In this document: positions 41,945 to 50,819 of the stretch, one piece after another | Layout: each line of letters begins with the position of its first letter | Numbering within the stretch: the first letter of the stretch is position 1 | From: Betaproteobacteria bacterium HGW-Betaproteobacteria-22 | Lineage (GTDB): Bacteria > Pseudomonadota > Gammaproteobacteria > Burkholderiales > Methylophilaceae | Assembly: GCA_002842285.1 (NCBI GenBank) | Contig: PHCJ01000008.1 | Location: 1 to 64,000, forward strand | Length of the DNA: 64,000 nucleotides | Direction: 5' to 3' | The notes under the pieces: model-generated | What the model saw: the letters and a program-made list of their open reading frames with translations, nothing else | Told to the model about the DNA's origin: nothing | Databases searched by the model: none | Translations under genes and position numbers: made by a program

Positions 41945-42598
41945 ATGAAACCACCGATACGCATCCTGATTGTTGATGACCATACCCTGTTTCGCAGCGG
42001 TATCAAGTTGTTGTTACAGCGCCAGGAAAGTTTTGAAGTGGTGGGAGAAGCGGGCGATGGACTCGAAGGCGTTAAGCGCGCCAAGCAACTTAAGCCAGAT
42101 GTAGTGCTGCTGGATTTGCACATGCCGGGCACCAGTGGCTTGCAAGCCATCCCTTTGTTGCGAGAAGAAGCGCCGCAGAGCCAAATTATTATGCTGACAG
42201 TGTCTGAAGATGCCGATGACTTGCTGGAGGCCTTGCGTGCCGGTGCACGTGGCTATCTGTTGAAAAACATTGAGACCGATTTTTTGCTGGACTGCATTCG
42301 CCGCGCCGCGGCAGGCGAATCCGTGATGTCATCGCAAATGGCCGGTAAGTTGGCGGACGCCATGCGCATGCCGCAAAAGGGTAGCGCCAAAGAAGCCGGG
42401 CTTGAAAAACTCACACCGCGTGAGCGTGAAATCATTGTCATGCTGGCGCGCGGCGCCAGCAATAAAGAAATCGCACGATCGCTTGACTTGGCGGAGTCTA
42501 CCGTCAAAATCCATGTGCAGGGCATTCTGCGTAAGCTCAATCTGGCCAGCCGCGTGCAGGCCGCAGTCTATGCAGTAGAGCATGGGCTGCTAGCATAA
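41945..42598 (+). CDS. narL: Nitrate/nitrite response regulator NarL
   Basis: 217 residues: receiver domain (D11-D12 acidic pair, phospho-acceptor D57 in VVLLDLHMPG, Lys in YLLKN) and LuxR-type HTH (LTPREREIIVMLARGASNKEIARSLDLAESTVKIHVQ). Co-transcribed with narX. It should bind TACYYMT heptamers; one such heptamer (TACTTAT) occurs in the nosZ-narK1 divergent region. It converges on nosL with 29 bp between stops. Confidence 0.92.
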   Translation: MKPPIRILIVDDHTLFRSGIKLLLQRQESFEVVGEAGDGLEGVKRAKQLKPDVVLLDLHMPGTSGLQAIPLLREEAPQSQIIMLTVSEDADDLLEALRAGARGYLLKNIETDFLLDCIRRAAAGESVMSSQMAGKLADAMRMPQKGSAKEAGLEKLTPREREIIVMLARGASNKEIARSLDLAESTVKIHVQGILRKLNLASRVQAAVYAVEHGLLA

Positions 42599-42627
42599 CC
42601 GCTGGAAATCCTGCTTTTCCTGAGGCG

Positions 42628-43158
42628 CTACATATGCCGATCGTGCAAGGCACCGCCATCGAGTGCTGTCATGTCCGGCGTGATTTCATCAAATTTATAC
42701 ACTTTGCCGCCATTAGCGCTGACAAATTTTTTGGCATCTTCTTCTTTAGCAAATGAACCGAATGTTGGGCCCATTGAACCCATTTTTTTTGAGCCGACAA
42801 CATAAAAAGCCGTTTTTGCGTCAAACCACGCACCTTTTGGCTCTTCCCAGCTGGTTTTTCCCATATCTTGCACGTACAGAGCCGTTACTTTGCGTGCTTG
42901 CTCAGGTTTAAGATAGATATCAAACATTTCCATCAGATCGCAAAAGTATTCCGGTGCTGATTGTGTGGCAAAATGAATCTGTGCTTTGGGACCCGGATAA
43001 TCCGCCAGGGTCATGCCATCCAGGCTGCATGCGGTTTCACGTGTAATTTCTATGGCTGCTGTATTTTGTGCGGCTTGCTGGCCGCAAGCCGTCAGTAAGG
43101 TGATGGCAAGGAGCCAAGCGTGACGTCGGCCTAAAAAACAGGGTGTAAGTAATTTCAT
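42628..43158 (-). CDS. nosL: NosL, copper chaperone lipoprotein for N2O reductase
   Basis: Outer- or inner-membrane lipoprotein that supplies Cu(I) to apo-NosZ. 176 residues with a type II signal peptide (lipobox LTAC, Cys about 26) and NosL-family core (EYFCDLMEMFDIYL, VTALYVQDMG, AFYVVGSKKMGSMGPTFGSFA, GGKVYKFDEI). Met and Cys residues suited to Cu(I) are abundant. Last gene of the nosZ-R-orf-D-F-Y-L operon; its start overlaps the nosY stop by four bases. Confidence 0.93.
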   Translation of the reverse strand: MKLLTPCFLGRRHAWLLAITLLTACGQQAAQNTAAIEITRETACSLDGMTLADYPGPKAQIHFATQSAPEYFCDLMEMFDIYLKPEQARKVTALYVQDMGKTSWEEPKGAWFDAKTAFYVVGSKKMGSMGPTFGSFAKEEDAKKFVSANGGKVYKFDEITPDMTALDGGALHDRHM

Positions 43159-43973
43159 CGTTTAAATCTCCAAAGGGCAATTGAAAGTGGTGTTGCAATC
43201 CATAGCAGCATAATGCCGCCCAATAACCATGGGTTGGCTAGCTCTTCGGGAAAGACTGTCGCCATGCCATACAGGGTACGTACATCATCCAGGTTAAAAA
43301 TATTCAGTACACGGAAAACATCCGCAGGGTTGAGCAATAGCAGATACGGAAAGATTGCACCGCCATAGTGCCCGCCCGTTGCAACTAACGCGCCGAGCAA
43401 TAGCAGGTCAAACACCAGCACAAAGAAAAACCACAAAGCAATGGCCAGTCCTGAAGCACCGGCGCGGTCGGTGGCAAATACGGAGATCATGACTGCAAGA
43501 CTGAGGAAAGTCATGCCGAGCAGCACCGAGCTTAGTATAAAGCCGCTGTAGTTCAGCAGCGCGTAAAGATCCAGCTGATTTGCCATGGCAATGCCCGCCA
43601 GTCCGAAACCAGCCACGGTAGAAAGCGCCAGCGCGGCGGATAAGCCTAAATATTTGCCTAGTATCAACTCCAGCCGGGTGATGGGCATGGTCAGCAACAA
43701 ATCCAGCGAGCCGCGCTCTCGCTCGCCGACGATAGCATCAAAGCCCAGAATCAAGGCAATTAACGGAATCAGATAAATGACCAGGCTGACCAGGCTGGCA
43801 ATAGTGATTTCAATGGAGCGAAAGCCCACCGCACCTTGTTGCGCAGCGCCAAAATAGGCAATCACCAGTGCGAAGGCTGCAAACACAACCGCAACGGCCA
43901 ATACCCAGCGATTGCGAATACGATCCCGAAATTCTTTTCCGGCAATCGTGCCGATTTGTGCGAGTTCAATCAT
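43155..43973 (-). CDS. nosY: NosY, ABC transporter permease for NosZ maturation
   Basis: 272-residue polytopic membrane protein with six predicted helices; GKEFRDRIRNRWVLA at the N-terminus and FDAIVGERERGSLDLLLTMPITRLELILGKYLG are characteristic of NosY-type ABC-2 permeases. With NosF and periplasmic NosD it delivers the sulfur and copper components of the CuZ site. Its ATG shares one base with the nosF stop. Confidence 0.93.
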   Translation of the reverse strand: MIELAQIGTIAGKEFRDRIRNRWVLAVAVVFAAFALVIAYFGAAQQGAVGFRSIEITIASLVSLVIYLIPLIALILGFDAIVGERERGSLDLLLTMPITRLELILGKYLGLSAALALSTVAGFGLAGIAMANQLDLYALLNYSGFILSSVLLGMTFLSLAVMISVFATDRAGASGLAIALWFFFVLVFDLLLLGALVATGGHYGGAIFPYLLLLNPADVFRVLNIFNLDDVRTLYGMATVFPEELANPWLLGGIMLLWIATPLSIALWRFKR

Positions 43974-44881
43974 TATTCTGATAATCCAAAAAATACATCT
44001 TCTAAAGAAGGTTCCCGCACGTGCAGATCCTGCATCCCGTTACCTATTGTCATGAGCCGGGCGAGTGCTTGCATCTTGGCTTCGCGCGGCAATTTTACCC
44101 ATAGGCGACCAAGTCGAGTCTCTATTGAAACGACAGGCAGGCCGTCCAGCATCTGTGCCACCTGATCAGCTGTTACAGTGCCGCCTATTTCCATTATTAA
44201 TGGCAGGTTTACCGTTTCGCGGAGTGCTTGTACGCTGCCACAGCTCTGGATTTTGCCGTTTTTCATGATAGCCAGCCGATCCACGCGCTCCTGAATATCG
44301 GCAAGAATGTGCGAAGTAAGAATCATGGTAACGCCCTGCGCCTGCAAATCGCGCAGTATGGCAAAAAATTCGCGGATGGCTTCCGGATCGAGGCCATTGG
44401 TTGGCTCATCCAGAAATAGCAGTTTCGGTTCACCTAGTAGGGCCTGTGCAAAGCCAAGACGCTGACGCATGCCCTTGGAGTACTCGCGCACACGTCGGTT
44501 TGCGGCATCGGCAAGGCCAACGCGCTCCAGTTTTGCTGCACATGGCTGCACGTCTGCACCTTTTAACCTGGCAAAAAAGTGTAGCGTTTCCAAACCGGTC
44601 AGATTGTCATACAACGCCAGATTTTCTGGCAGATAGCCGATCTTCCGCCGTACATTACGGAAGTTATTTCCGCTGACCGACTCTCCTTGAACGCGAATCT
44701 CTCCACCGGTTAAGGGCAGTAGCCCCAGCATCATTTTGAACAGGGTGCTCTTGCCAGCGCCGTTGTGGCCGATCAGGCCGAATAGTTCGCCTGTTTGAAT
44801 GTCGAGGTCAACGCCATCCACTGCGTGTATCGCACCGAAATGGCGTGTGATGTTACGCCCCTCAATGATAGTATTTGCCAA
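43973..44881 (-). CDS. nosF: NosF, ABC transporter ATPase for NosZ maturation
   Basis: 302-residue ABC ATPase: Walker A GHNGAGKST, signature YSKGMRQRLG, Walker B LLFLDEPTNGLDP, H-loop TSH. It drives the NosFY transporter that builds the CuZ centre. The start overlaps the end of nosD by 20 bp. Confidence 0.94.
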   Translation of the reverse strand: MANTIIEGRNITRHFGAIHAVDGVDLDIQTGELFGLIGHNGAGKSTLFKMMLGLLPLTGGEIRVQGESVSGNNFRNVRRKIGYLPENLALYDNLTGLETLHFFARLKGADVQPCAAKLERVGLADAANRRVREYSKGMRQRLGFAQALLGEPKLLFLDEPTNGLDPEAIREFFAILRDLQAQGVTMILTSHILADIQERVDRLAIMKNGKIQSCGSVQALRETVNLPLIMEIGGTVTADQVAQMLDGLPVVSIETRLGRLWVKLPREAKMQALARLMTIGNGMQDLHVREPSLEDVFFGLSE

Positions 44882-46130
44882 GCCATTGTCTCCAGTTGCT
44901 ATGTTGCGGTGTTGTATGCGGTGCAGAATCTACCACGCTGGGTGCGCGCAACAGGGGAAATTGTCGAGCAATCAATCGCAAGCTTTGCACTGCTGGGCTG
45001 CCAAGCAGCAGCTTCATCATCGGGTGCTTCCAGGAAAGCCTGTCCACCATGTCGTTCGCTTCGTAGGGAATATCGCCGCGGCCGTTACCATCACGATCCC
45101 AGCCTAGGTAGTTGCTCCAATAATTACCCTCTTTCACGCCCCAGGCTTCGTCGCGCGAAGCAACGTACTTGACCTGCTCGCGGTTGGCAATAAAGTCATT
45201 CGCCTCAACTGCATTGCGTGTAGAGCCCGCCGACAAATGTACGCCGATCTGGTTGTCCACCACCAGATTACCGCGCAGCGTAATGTATTCCGCGTCATAG
45301 ATAAAAAAGCCACGCGCATTGCCGGCGACGATATTGTTTTCAATCACCGAATCCTGAATAGTGCGCAGCATGATGCCGTGATCGGAGTTGCCCCAGGCTA
45401 CGTTATTGCGTACTACCTGGTTTCGTACTTCCATTAAAGCCAAGCCACCACGGTTGAGGTAAGTCTCATTACCTTCCCACACGTTATTGTACGAGTTCAT
45501 ATAATGGGTGCCATAGCGGCTGTGGTGCAGGCGGTTGTTGCGAAACTGCGCATGATGCGAAACATCCACATAAATCGCGTCGCGCACAAAGCTGATATTG
45601 TTGGAGATGATTCTGGCGCCTTCGGTGTTGTAGAGTTGAATGCCGTTACCGCGCTGGCTGGAAAAGAAATCGCGCTTGCCAGTAATGATGTTGTGTTCCA
45701 CTACCACGTCATTGGCGCCCTGTATCCACAAACCAAACAAATTATAGCTGAGGTCGCAACGCCGAACTTGGGCACGATGTGCATCTGGCTGAATATAAAT
45801 GCCAGCATTTTGCTTGCCTAAGTCGCCACCGGAATTGGTGACTATAATGCCCTCAATCCTCACATCGGGCGCGGTAACGCGGATAGTATCGCCGATCAGG
45901 CCGCCGGAAATAGTTGGCCGGTTAATGCCAAGTAAGTGTAATGGCTTATCAATTTTGAGGTTTTCTTGATAATGTCCTCGCGCCACCAAAACCGTATCGC
46001 CTGGCGCTGCCTGGGCAATGGCGTCCGCAATGCGCTGCCCAGGCGCGACACGCCACTCGGCAGCTTGTACGCTTAAAGCGGCGAGGCACAGGCACACAAA
46101 GAAGAAAATATTAATGCGATAAAAAAACAT
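44862..46130 (-). CDS. nosD: NosD, periplasmic beta-helix copper-site maturation protein
   Basis: 422 residues: signal peptide (about 1-23, SVQAAE cleavage), then a right-handed beta helix made of CASH/parallel-beta repeats (NNISFVRDAIYVDVSH, NRGGLALMEVRNQVVRNNVAWGNSDHGIMLR, NARGFFIYDAEYITLRGN) ending with NYWSNYLGWDRDGNGRGDIPYEANDMVDRL. NosD is the periplasmic partner of NosFY. I chose the ATG at 46128-46130, directly before a signal peptide; 44 in-frame codons upstream lie inside the preceding gene. Confidence 0.93.
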   Translation of the reverse strand: MFFYRINIFFFVCLCLAALSVQAAEWRVAPGQRIADAIAQAAPGDTVLVARGHYQENLKIDKPLHLLGINRPTISGGLIGDTIRVTAPDVRIEGIIVTNSGGDLGKQNAGIYIQPDAHRAQVRRCDLSYNLFGLWIQGANDVVVEHNIITGKRDFFSSQRGNGIQLYNTEGARIISNNISFVRDAIYVDVSHHAQFRNNRLHHSRYGTHYMNSYNNVWEGNETYLNRGGLALMEVRNQVVRNNVAWGNSDHGIMLRTIQDSVIENNIVAGNARGFFIYDAEYITLRGNLVVDNQIGVHLSAGSTRNAVEANDFIANREQVKYVASRDEAWGVKEGNYWSNYLGWDRDGNGRGDIPYEANDMVDRLSWKHPMMKLLLGSPAVQSLRLIARQFPLLRAPSVVDSAPHTTPQHSNWRQWLGKYYH

Positions 46131-46135
46131 CAGGC

Positions 46136-46555
46136 TCACATTTGCAGCAAACCGAGCGTCTTTAACCCAACAAACAGCGCGGCGCCGACAAGCAGATTTT
46201 TGAAAGAGACGTAGCACAGCATGTCCATGATACTTGCAGGGCGATAATGGCGCTGCCACCAAGGACCTTCTTTGATATAAGGTTTGGAATACATGCGAAT
46301 CACAATCTCAAACACACTCCAACCTGCCCACCAGCCAATTACCGCACCGGCAGTCATTCTGCCTAGCCCAGCCAGCACCCAGACCATGCTCACCGCCAGT
46401 GCCAGAACAAGGCCTATCGCCAGCACCCATTTGTGATGCCGAAATCCACGCTGGCTCCATGGCCATAAGTGATCCACCGCTTCATGCAGCAGCCAGGCGT
46501 GAGCCGAGTCTGCATAAGGCGGTAACCGATATGGATCTAGATCAGAGGAGCTCAT
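46136..46555 (-). CDS. Unnamed membrane protein within the nos operon
   Basis: 139 residues with no named family that I recognise. It starts MSSSDLDPYRLPPYADSAHAWLLHEAVDH and has two or three membrane helices (about 49-65, 69-85 and a C-terminal one near 118-135), separated by a conserved-looking loop with aromatic and basic residues (YSKPYIKEGPWWQRHYRP). The ATG at 46553-46555 lies 10 bp after the nosR stop, and nosD follows after five bases, so co-translation with the N2O-reductase system is very likely. Possible roles are a NosR partner or a quinol/electron-transfer or maturation accessory. The function is unknown. Confidence 0.8.
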   Translation of the reverse strand: MSSSDLDPYRLPPYADSAHAWLLHEAVDHLWPWSQRGFRHHKWVLAIGLVLALAVSMVWVLAGLGRMTAGAVIGWWAGWSVFEIVIRMYSKPYIKEGPWWQRHYRPASIMDMLCYVSFKNLLVGAALFVGLKTLGLLQM

Positions 46556-46565
46556 TCGTTGTTTC

Positions 46566-48809
46566 CTAACGTTTTTCTTCAGCGGGTAAAGGCATAATCG
46601 GGATATAGTGGCCATCTGCACCGACCGGTGTCAACGGCAACCCGGCGCGTTCCCGGCGCTTGCGCTCCTGCGATAGCGGCGGACAGGCATGTTCGTCATA
46701 ATACATGACCATGCAATCCAGACATAGCATGCATTCGCGCTGATCAATCTCTCCCTTCGGATTGATCGCCAGCGAACCGCAGCCCTTGGCACAAGCGCTG
46801 CAGGTGGTGCAAGCTGGTTTACGCTTGAGTCCGAACCAGCGGAAAGTGGTTGGGATTGCCAGTGCAGCACCTAATGGACACAGATATTTGCAGAAAGGCC
46901 GCTCTGTGAATATAGACAAACCGAGCAAAATTGCAACGAACAAAGTATAAGGCCAGGCGCGATTGAAAATGCCGACCAGGAACGTGGTCTTGAACGGCTC
47001 AACTTCTGCCAGTTTTTCTGCTAAGCCCATAGAGAAGAACGACACTGCCAATAATCCATAGAAAATCGCGTATTTCAGCCATTTCAGTTGGTGATGGATG
47101 CGTTCCGGCAGCAGGAACTGGAAGCGTTTGAGGCCGACCCATCCGCCCATTTTGTACAACAGTTCGGACAGCGAGCCAAACGGGCACAGCCAGCCGCAGA
47201 ACAGGCCGCGACCCCAGATAAACACGGTGATGATGATGAACCACCAGAAGATGAAGATAAATGGGTCAGTCAGAAACAGCTCCCATTCCCAATGGAACAG
47301 CAGGGCATGGAACCAAGTCAGCACCTGCGTGATGGAGGGTTGCGCCATCATGGCGAAGCCGACGAAGCCGATACTGGCTATCCAGCCGAAGTACTTGAAG
47401 CCATCGACCCAGTACTTATTCTTGCGTGTGCAGCGCCGCACCAGCCAGTCGCGTTTGGCGTATACAGTGCCAATCAACAGCAACAGTGCCGTGAAAGCCA
47501 CGATTCCCCAAGCCTTGTCCTTCCAGATTCGCAGCCAGGTTGGTTCAGGCACGATGACGACAGGACGGCCACCCTGCAAATAAGCATCCGGCAGCCAGGA
47601 TTCGGCGTCGAAGCTGGTAAACGTCCTGTGTCCGGTGCTCTTGTCCATCTTGTTTGCGAGAAACACCAATTTCCACGGATAAGCGGCCGAGAAACTCTTG
47701 GAACGGATAATGAAGATGGCGGATTCATTGAAAGCGGGTGCGCCCGCCGCCTCGATGCCATAGAGGTTTAGATAATCCAGGTCACGGAAAGTGAAAGTAT
47801 CCATTTCCTGCGCCACCTGAATACGGTCGTAAATGCCACCGCGCACAAAGCCTGAGCCCTTAAATGATTCGCCGCCGCCCGTGCGGATAATAAAAATTGC
47901 GTGCTCATCCGGCTTGAGTCGCGTCATCAGGCTTTCGTAATTGCTTTTACCAAGAATCGCACGGCCCAGCGTTGGCTGGTTCAGATAACCGAACCACAAA
48001 TCAAGGTAAGGCGTGCCCGTGGCTTCGAGGCCGACATCTTCGCGTTTGACCAGCAAACGCTGCACGCCGCCTTCAGTAACCAAATCGTCCCAGGTTGGTG
48101 ATTTGGCAAGCTCTGTAAATTTCGCCTGGGGCCGTATGGTGGGTTTCAGAATGCCCACCTGCCTGGCAATCTGCACGCCGCAGCGCATCATCACCTGGTT
48201 TTGGGCGACCACCGTCACGGTAGCACCGGTGATGGCATCCAGGCCGATATAGCTCTGCCCCTCACGCGGCTTGCCGATTTCGATCTTGTCACCGACGAAC
48301 TTGCCTACATACTGCTTGATGAATTTGGTTAACTCGCCCTCTGGGATACCCAGCAGAAGAATCGGCTCACTATGACGCAGCACTTTTGCGCCAGTAATAA
48401 TGCCCTTGGTATCCATGCCAATTAGGGTGACCACAGGCTTGCCGGAGTAAGCCGGAATATCCACAATATCTGTGGAAAGAAATACATAGCCAATCAGTTC
48501 ACGGTCGTCATTTTTATCACCGTGATGATTGCCCCCTTCTTGAGAGTCACCATTACTTTCATGGTCATCAATCTTGCCATGATCGCCTTTTTTACTACGA
48601 TAGGCCTCGACATAAGTGGGTTTGCCCTTGCGTTCTGAAAAACTATCGGCGCCTGCAATAACATCACCGCAAGGGACGTAGGCACATAAATCGGGATCTG
48701 TGGAAAGCTCTGCCGGCAAGGGTGCCTCATAGGAGTTGGCATAAACTGCTGATGCGAACATTAACATCAGCATACTTATCCCACCACGTAGAAGATTCAG
48801 AAAACGCAT
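46566..48809 (-). CDS. nosR: NosR, flavo-iron-sulfur membrane protein for N2O reduction
   Basis: Electron donor and activation factor for NosZ, 747 residues. Signal peptide; periplasmic FMN-binding domain with the flavinylation motif DAITGATVT; membrane helices from about 410; CxxxCP motifs CGWLCPFGS and CKYLCPLGA; and a C-terminal pair of 4Fe-4S clusters (CTTCSACAKGC, CMLCLDCMVMYYDEHAC). Unusual: about 30 residues rich in His, Asp, Lys and Gly (GDHGKIDDHE... HHGDKNDD, about 74-105) in the periplasmic N-terminal part, where I recall no such insert in other NosR. Lies after nosZ, separated by a strong hairpin. Confidence 0.94.
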   Translation of the reverse strand: MRFLNLLRGGISMLMLMFASAVYANSYEAPLPAELSTDPDLCAYVPCGDVIAGADSFSERKGKPTYVEAYRSKKGDHGKIDDHESNGDSQEGGNHHGDKNDDRELIGYVFLSTDIVDIPAYSGKPVVTLIGMDTKGIITGAKVLRHSEPILLLGIPEGELTKFIKQYVGKFVGDKIEIGKPREGQSYIGLDAITGATVTVVAQNQVMMRCGVQIARQVGILKPTIRPQAKFTELAKSPTWDDLVTEGGVQRLLVKREDVGLEATGTPYLDLWFGYLNQPTLGRAILGKSNYESLMTRLKPDEHAIFIIRTGGGESFKGSGFVRGGIYDRIQVAQEMDTFTFRDLDYLNLYGIEAAGAPAFNESAIFIIRSKSFSAAYPWKLVFLANKMDKSTGHRTFTSFDAESWLPDAYLQGGRPVVIVPEPTWLRIWKDKAWGIVAFTALLLLIGTVYAKRDWLVRRCTRKNKYWVDGFKYFGWIASIGFVGFAMMAQPSITQVLTWFHALLFHWEWELFLTDPFIFIFWWFIIITVFIWGRGLFCGWLCPFGSLSELLYKMGGWVGLKRFQFLLPERIHHQLKWLKYAIFYGLLAVSFFSMGLAEKLAEVEPFKTTFLVGIFNRAWPYTLFVAILLGLSIFTERPFCKYLCPLGAALAIPTTFRWFGLKRKPACTTCSACAKGCGSLAINPKGEIDQRECMLCLDCMVMYYDEHACPPLSQERKRRERAGLPLTPVGADGHYIPIMPLPAEEKR

Positions 48810-48840
48810 ACAGCTACCGCCAATTTTTATAAGGTAGAAA

Positions 48841-48861
48841 GGGGGAGGCTAGGCCTCCCCC
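48841..48861 (-). terminator. GC-rich hairpin between nosZ and nosR
   Basis: Perfect 9-bp stem GGGGGAGGC / GCCTCCCCC with a three-base loop, 23 bp after the nosZ stop, followed on the minus strand by TTTCT. It is likely a leaky terminator or an mRNA 3' stabiliser giving more NosZ than NosR and accessory proteins. Confidence 0.55.
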
Positions 48862-48884
48862 AAGATGATGCCGTTGACACTAAA

Positions 48885-50819
48885 TTACGCTTCTACAAGC
48901 ATCCGTGAGCGCATTTCCAAATGCAATGCATGGCAGAAGTGTGAACAGTAGCACCAGTACATGCCAGGTTTATCTGCTTTGAAGGTGACAGATTTGGTTT
49001 CCTGCGGATTGACGATAAAATTGATATTATATTTCTCAATCGCAAAACCGTGAGTCAGGTCTTCCACCTTATCCAGATTAGTTAAAATGATTGTGACTTC
49101 GTCGCCGACTTTAACCTTGAAGTCGCTCAGGTAAAAGGCTGGCGCCATACTGGTGATTTTTACGGTGACTTTATTGCCCTGACGGAAAACACCGCACTCT
49201 GCCGGATCTTTCACTGCATTGGGGAATTCGTCAAGATTGTAAACCTGACGCGGTTTGATGATGTCGCGCTTAACGATGATAAAGTCATGTGGTTCCGGAC
49301 GTACAGGATGCTCGGACACCATCACCATTTTTTCACCGGAAATATCAATCAGTTGTTCATTTTCGGGATGCAACGGGCCGGCCGGCAGGAAGCGGTCTTT
49401 AGAGAATTTGCAACCTACTGCCAGCCATTTGCCATCAGCGTCTTTAGTTTCGGACATCGACGCATTCAAGTGGCCTGGCTGGTACTGCACGTCGATACGA
49501 TCGACCACATACTTGGCGTTCTTGTCGCCTTTGTAGAACTTGATGGCGTTTTCCAGATTCCATTTCACTACCTGACTGTCGAGGAAGAGTGTGGTGAAAG
49601 CATTACCGCGGCCGTCAAACGCAGTGTGTAATGGACCTAAGCCCAGCTCAACTTCTGCGACAATTGCTTCGTCGATGCTTTTCAGTTCGCCATCAAACCA
49701 TTTCAGTACCAGGCTCAGGTCGATGATGGTGCCGGTTGGGGACAGTTTTCCTGCACAGATGAAGTATTTACCCTCTGGCGAGGCGTTGACGCCGTGCGGG
49801 TTTTTCGGCACCGGCACTGAAGCGACCAGTGCAGTTTTTGGATCCTTGTTAGACTCAAGCGTGCCGTCCACTACTGGCACTTTTGATTTGCCGTATGTTT
49901 TGAATTTACCGTCTTTGACTGCCTGCTCGATGCGGGCAATGTTAAAGAATAAGCAGGCATCTTTCTCTGCGTTCATCATATCCACGTACTTTACGCCGCC
50001 CTCAGTGTTGTACTGGTTAGTCGCAGCAAGCTTGCCATCGTATGAGGTTGCTACCAAGTCACAGTTGCCGTCAATCAGTACTTGCCAGCGCACATCCATG
50101 GTCTCTGCGTCAACGCAGGTGAATAATGCGCGGTACTTGGTCAGGTCGTCCATGTCATGGCCGTCATTAGGCAATGGGGCATGAAACTCGGAGCCGCAGA
50201 ATACGCGCGTGGTGTAATTAATCGCTTGATCTACCGGGTCGCGCTTGTCCGGAAAAATGCCGTGGAAACCCTGAATGTTTGGGATCTCGGTAATTTTGTC
50301 ACAGTCCATCACATCTAAGCGCATACGTGCAATACGGCAGTTGATTTTGTCGTTCACCCAGGCGTACTTGCCATCGTAAGTGCCATCTTTATAGGAGCCA
50401 TGCACATGGTGAGTATCTGCTACGTGGTATTTCAGACTGCCGTCAGAATTGGTGCCCATGATGGCCTTGGATTCATTGGTGATGCCCCAGCCGACCAGCG
50501 CATCGGGGTTGAATACCGGAATACGGTGAATTTCACGGCCAGAAGGTAAACCGAGCACGCGCACGTCGCCCATATGGCCGCCACTCCAAAAGCCATAGTA
50601 TGAGTCAAGTTCACCGGGTGCAACTTCGTGTGAACTGCCTGCAGTAGCAGATGCAGCCACACCACCGGTAGTTGAGGTACCTTCTTTTTTGCAGCCAGCT
50701 AACCCTCCAACTGTGAGTAAAGTCCCTGCGACGCCTGCCACTGCCGCCGTATTCAGGAATTTGCGGCGATCGAGATCGAGTGGGCTGTCATTTTTGGGGT
50801 TATTGTTGTCCGCTGACAT
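48885..50819 (-). CDS. nosZ: Nitrous-oxide reductase NosZ (clade I, Tat-exported)
   Basis: Multicopper enzyme reducing N2O to N2 in the periplasm. 644 residues from the ATG at 50817-50819 (AAGGAG upstream). The twin-arginine signal DRRKFLNTAAVAGVAG marks Tat export, as in clade I; it ends LAGC, a potential lipobox. The beta-propeller carries the CuZ histidines (HVHGSY, PHGVN, HTAFDG and others). The C-terminal cupredoxin has the CuA ligands C625, C629, H633, M636 and the upstream His in DLTHGF. At 627 the motif reads CSHFC where Pseudomonas stutzeri NosZ has Trp. Divergent from narK1. Confidence 0.96.
   Translation of the reverse strand: MSADNNNPKNDSPLDLDRRKFLNTAAVAGVAGTLLTVGGLAGCKKEGTSTTGGVAASATAGSSHEVAPGELDSYYGFWSGGHMGDVRVLGLPSGREIHRIPVFNPDALVGWGITNESKAIMGTNSDGSLKYHVADTHHVHGSYKDGTYDGKYAWVNDKINCRIARMRLDVMDCDKITEIPNIQGFHGIFPDKRDPVDQAINYTTRVFCGSEFHAPLPNDGHDMDDLTKYRALFTCVDAETMDVRWQVLIDGNCDLVATSYDGKLAATNQYNTEGGVKYVDMMNAEKDACLFFNIARIEQAVKDGKFKTYGKSKVPVVDGTLESNKDPKTALVASVPVPKNPHGVNASPEGKYFICAGKLSPTGTIIDLSLVLKWFDGELKSIDEAIVAEVELGLGPLHTAFDGRGNAFTTLFLDSQVVKWNLENAIKFYKGDKNAKYVVDRIDVQYQPGHLNASMSETKDADGKWLAVGCKFSKDRFLPAGPLHPENEQLIDISGEKMVMVSEHPVRPEPHDFIIVKRDIIKPRQVYNLDEFPNAVKDPAECGVFRQGNKVTVKITSMAPAFYLSDFKVKVGDEVTIILTNLDKVEDLTHGFAIEKYNINFIVNPQETKSVTFKADKPGMYWCYCSHFCHALHLEMRSRMLVEA

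Noticed and set aside
47088..47771. 227-codon plus-strand ORF antisense to nosR
   Set aside because: Shadow of the nosR coding frame: low-complexity Gln/Pro/Asp composition, no ribosome site, no family resemblance.
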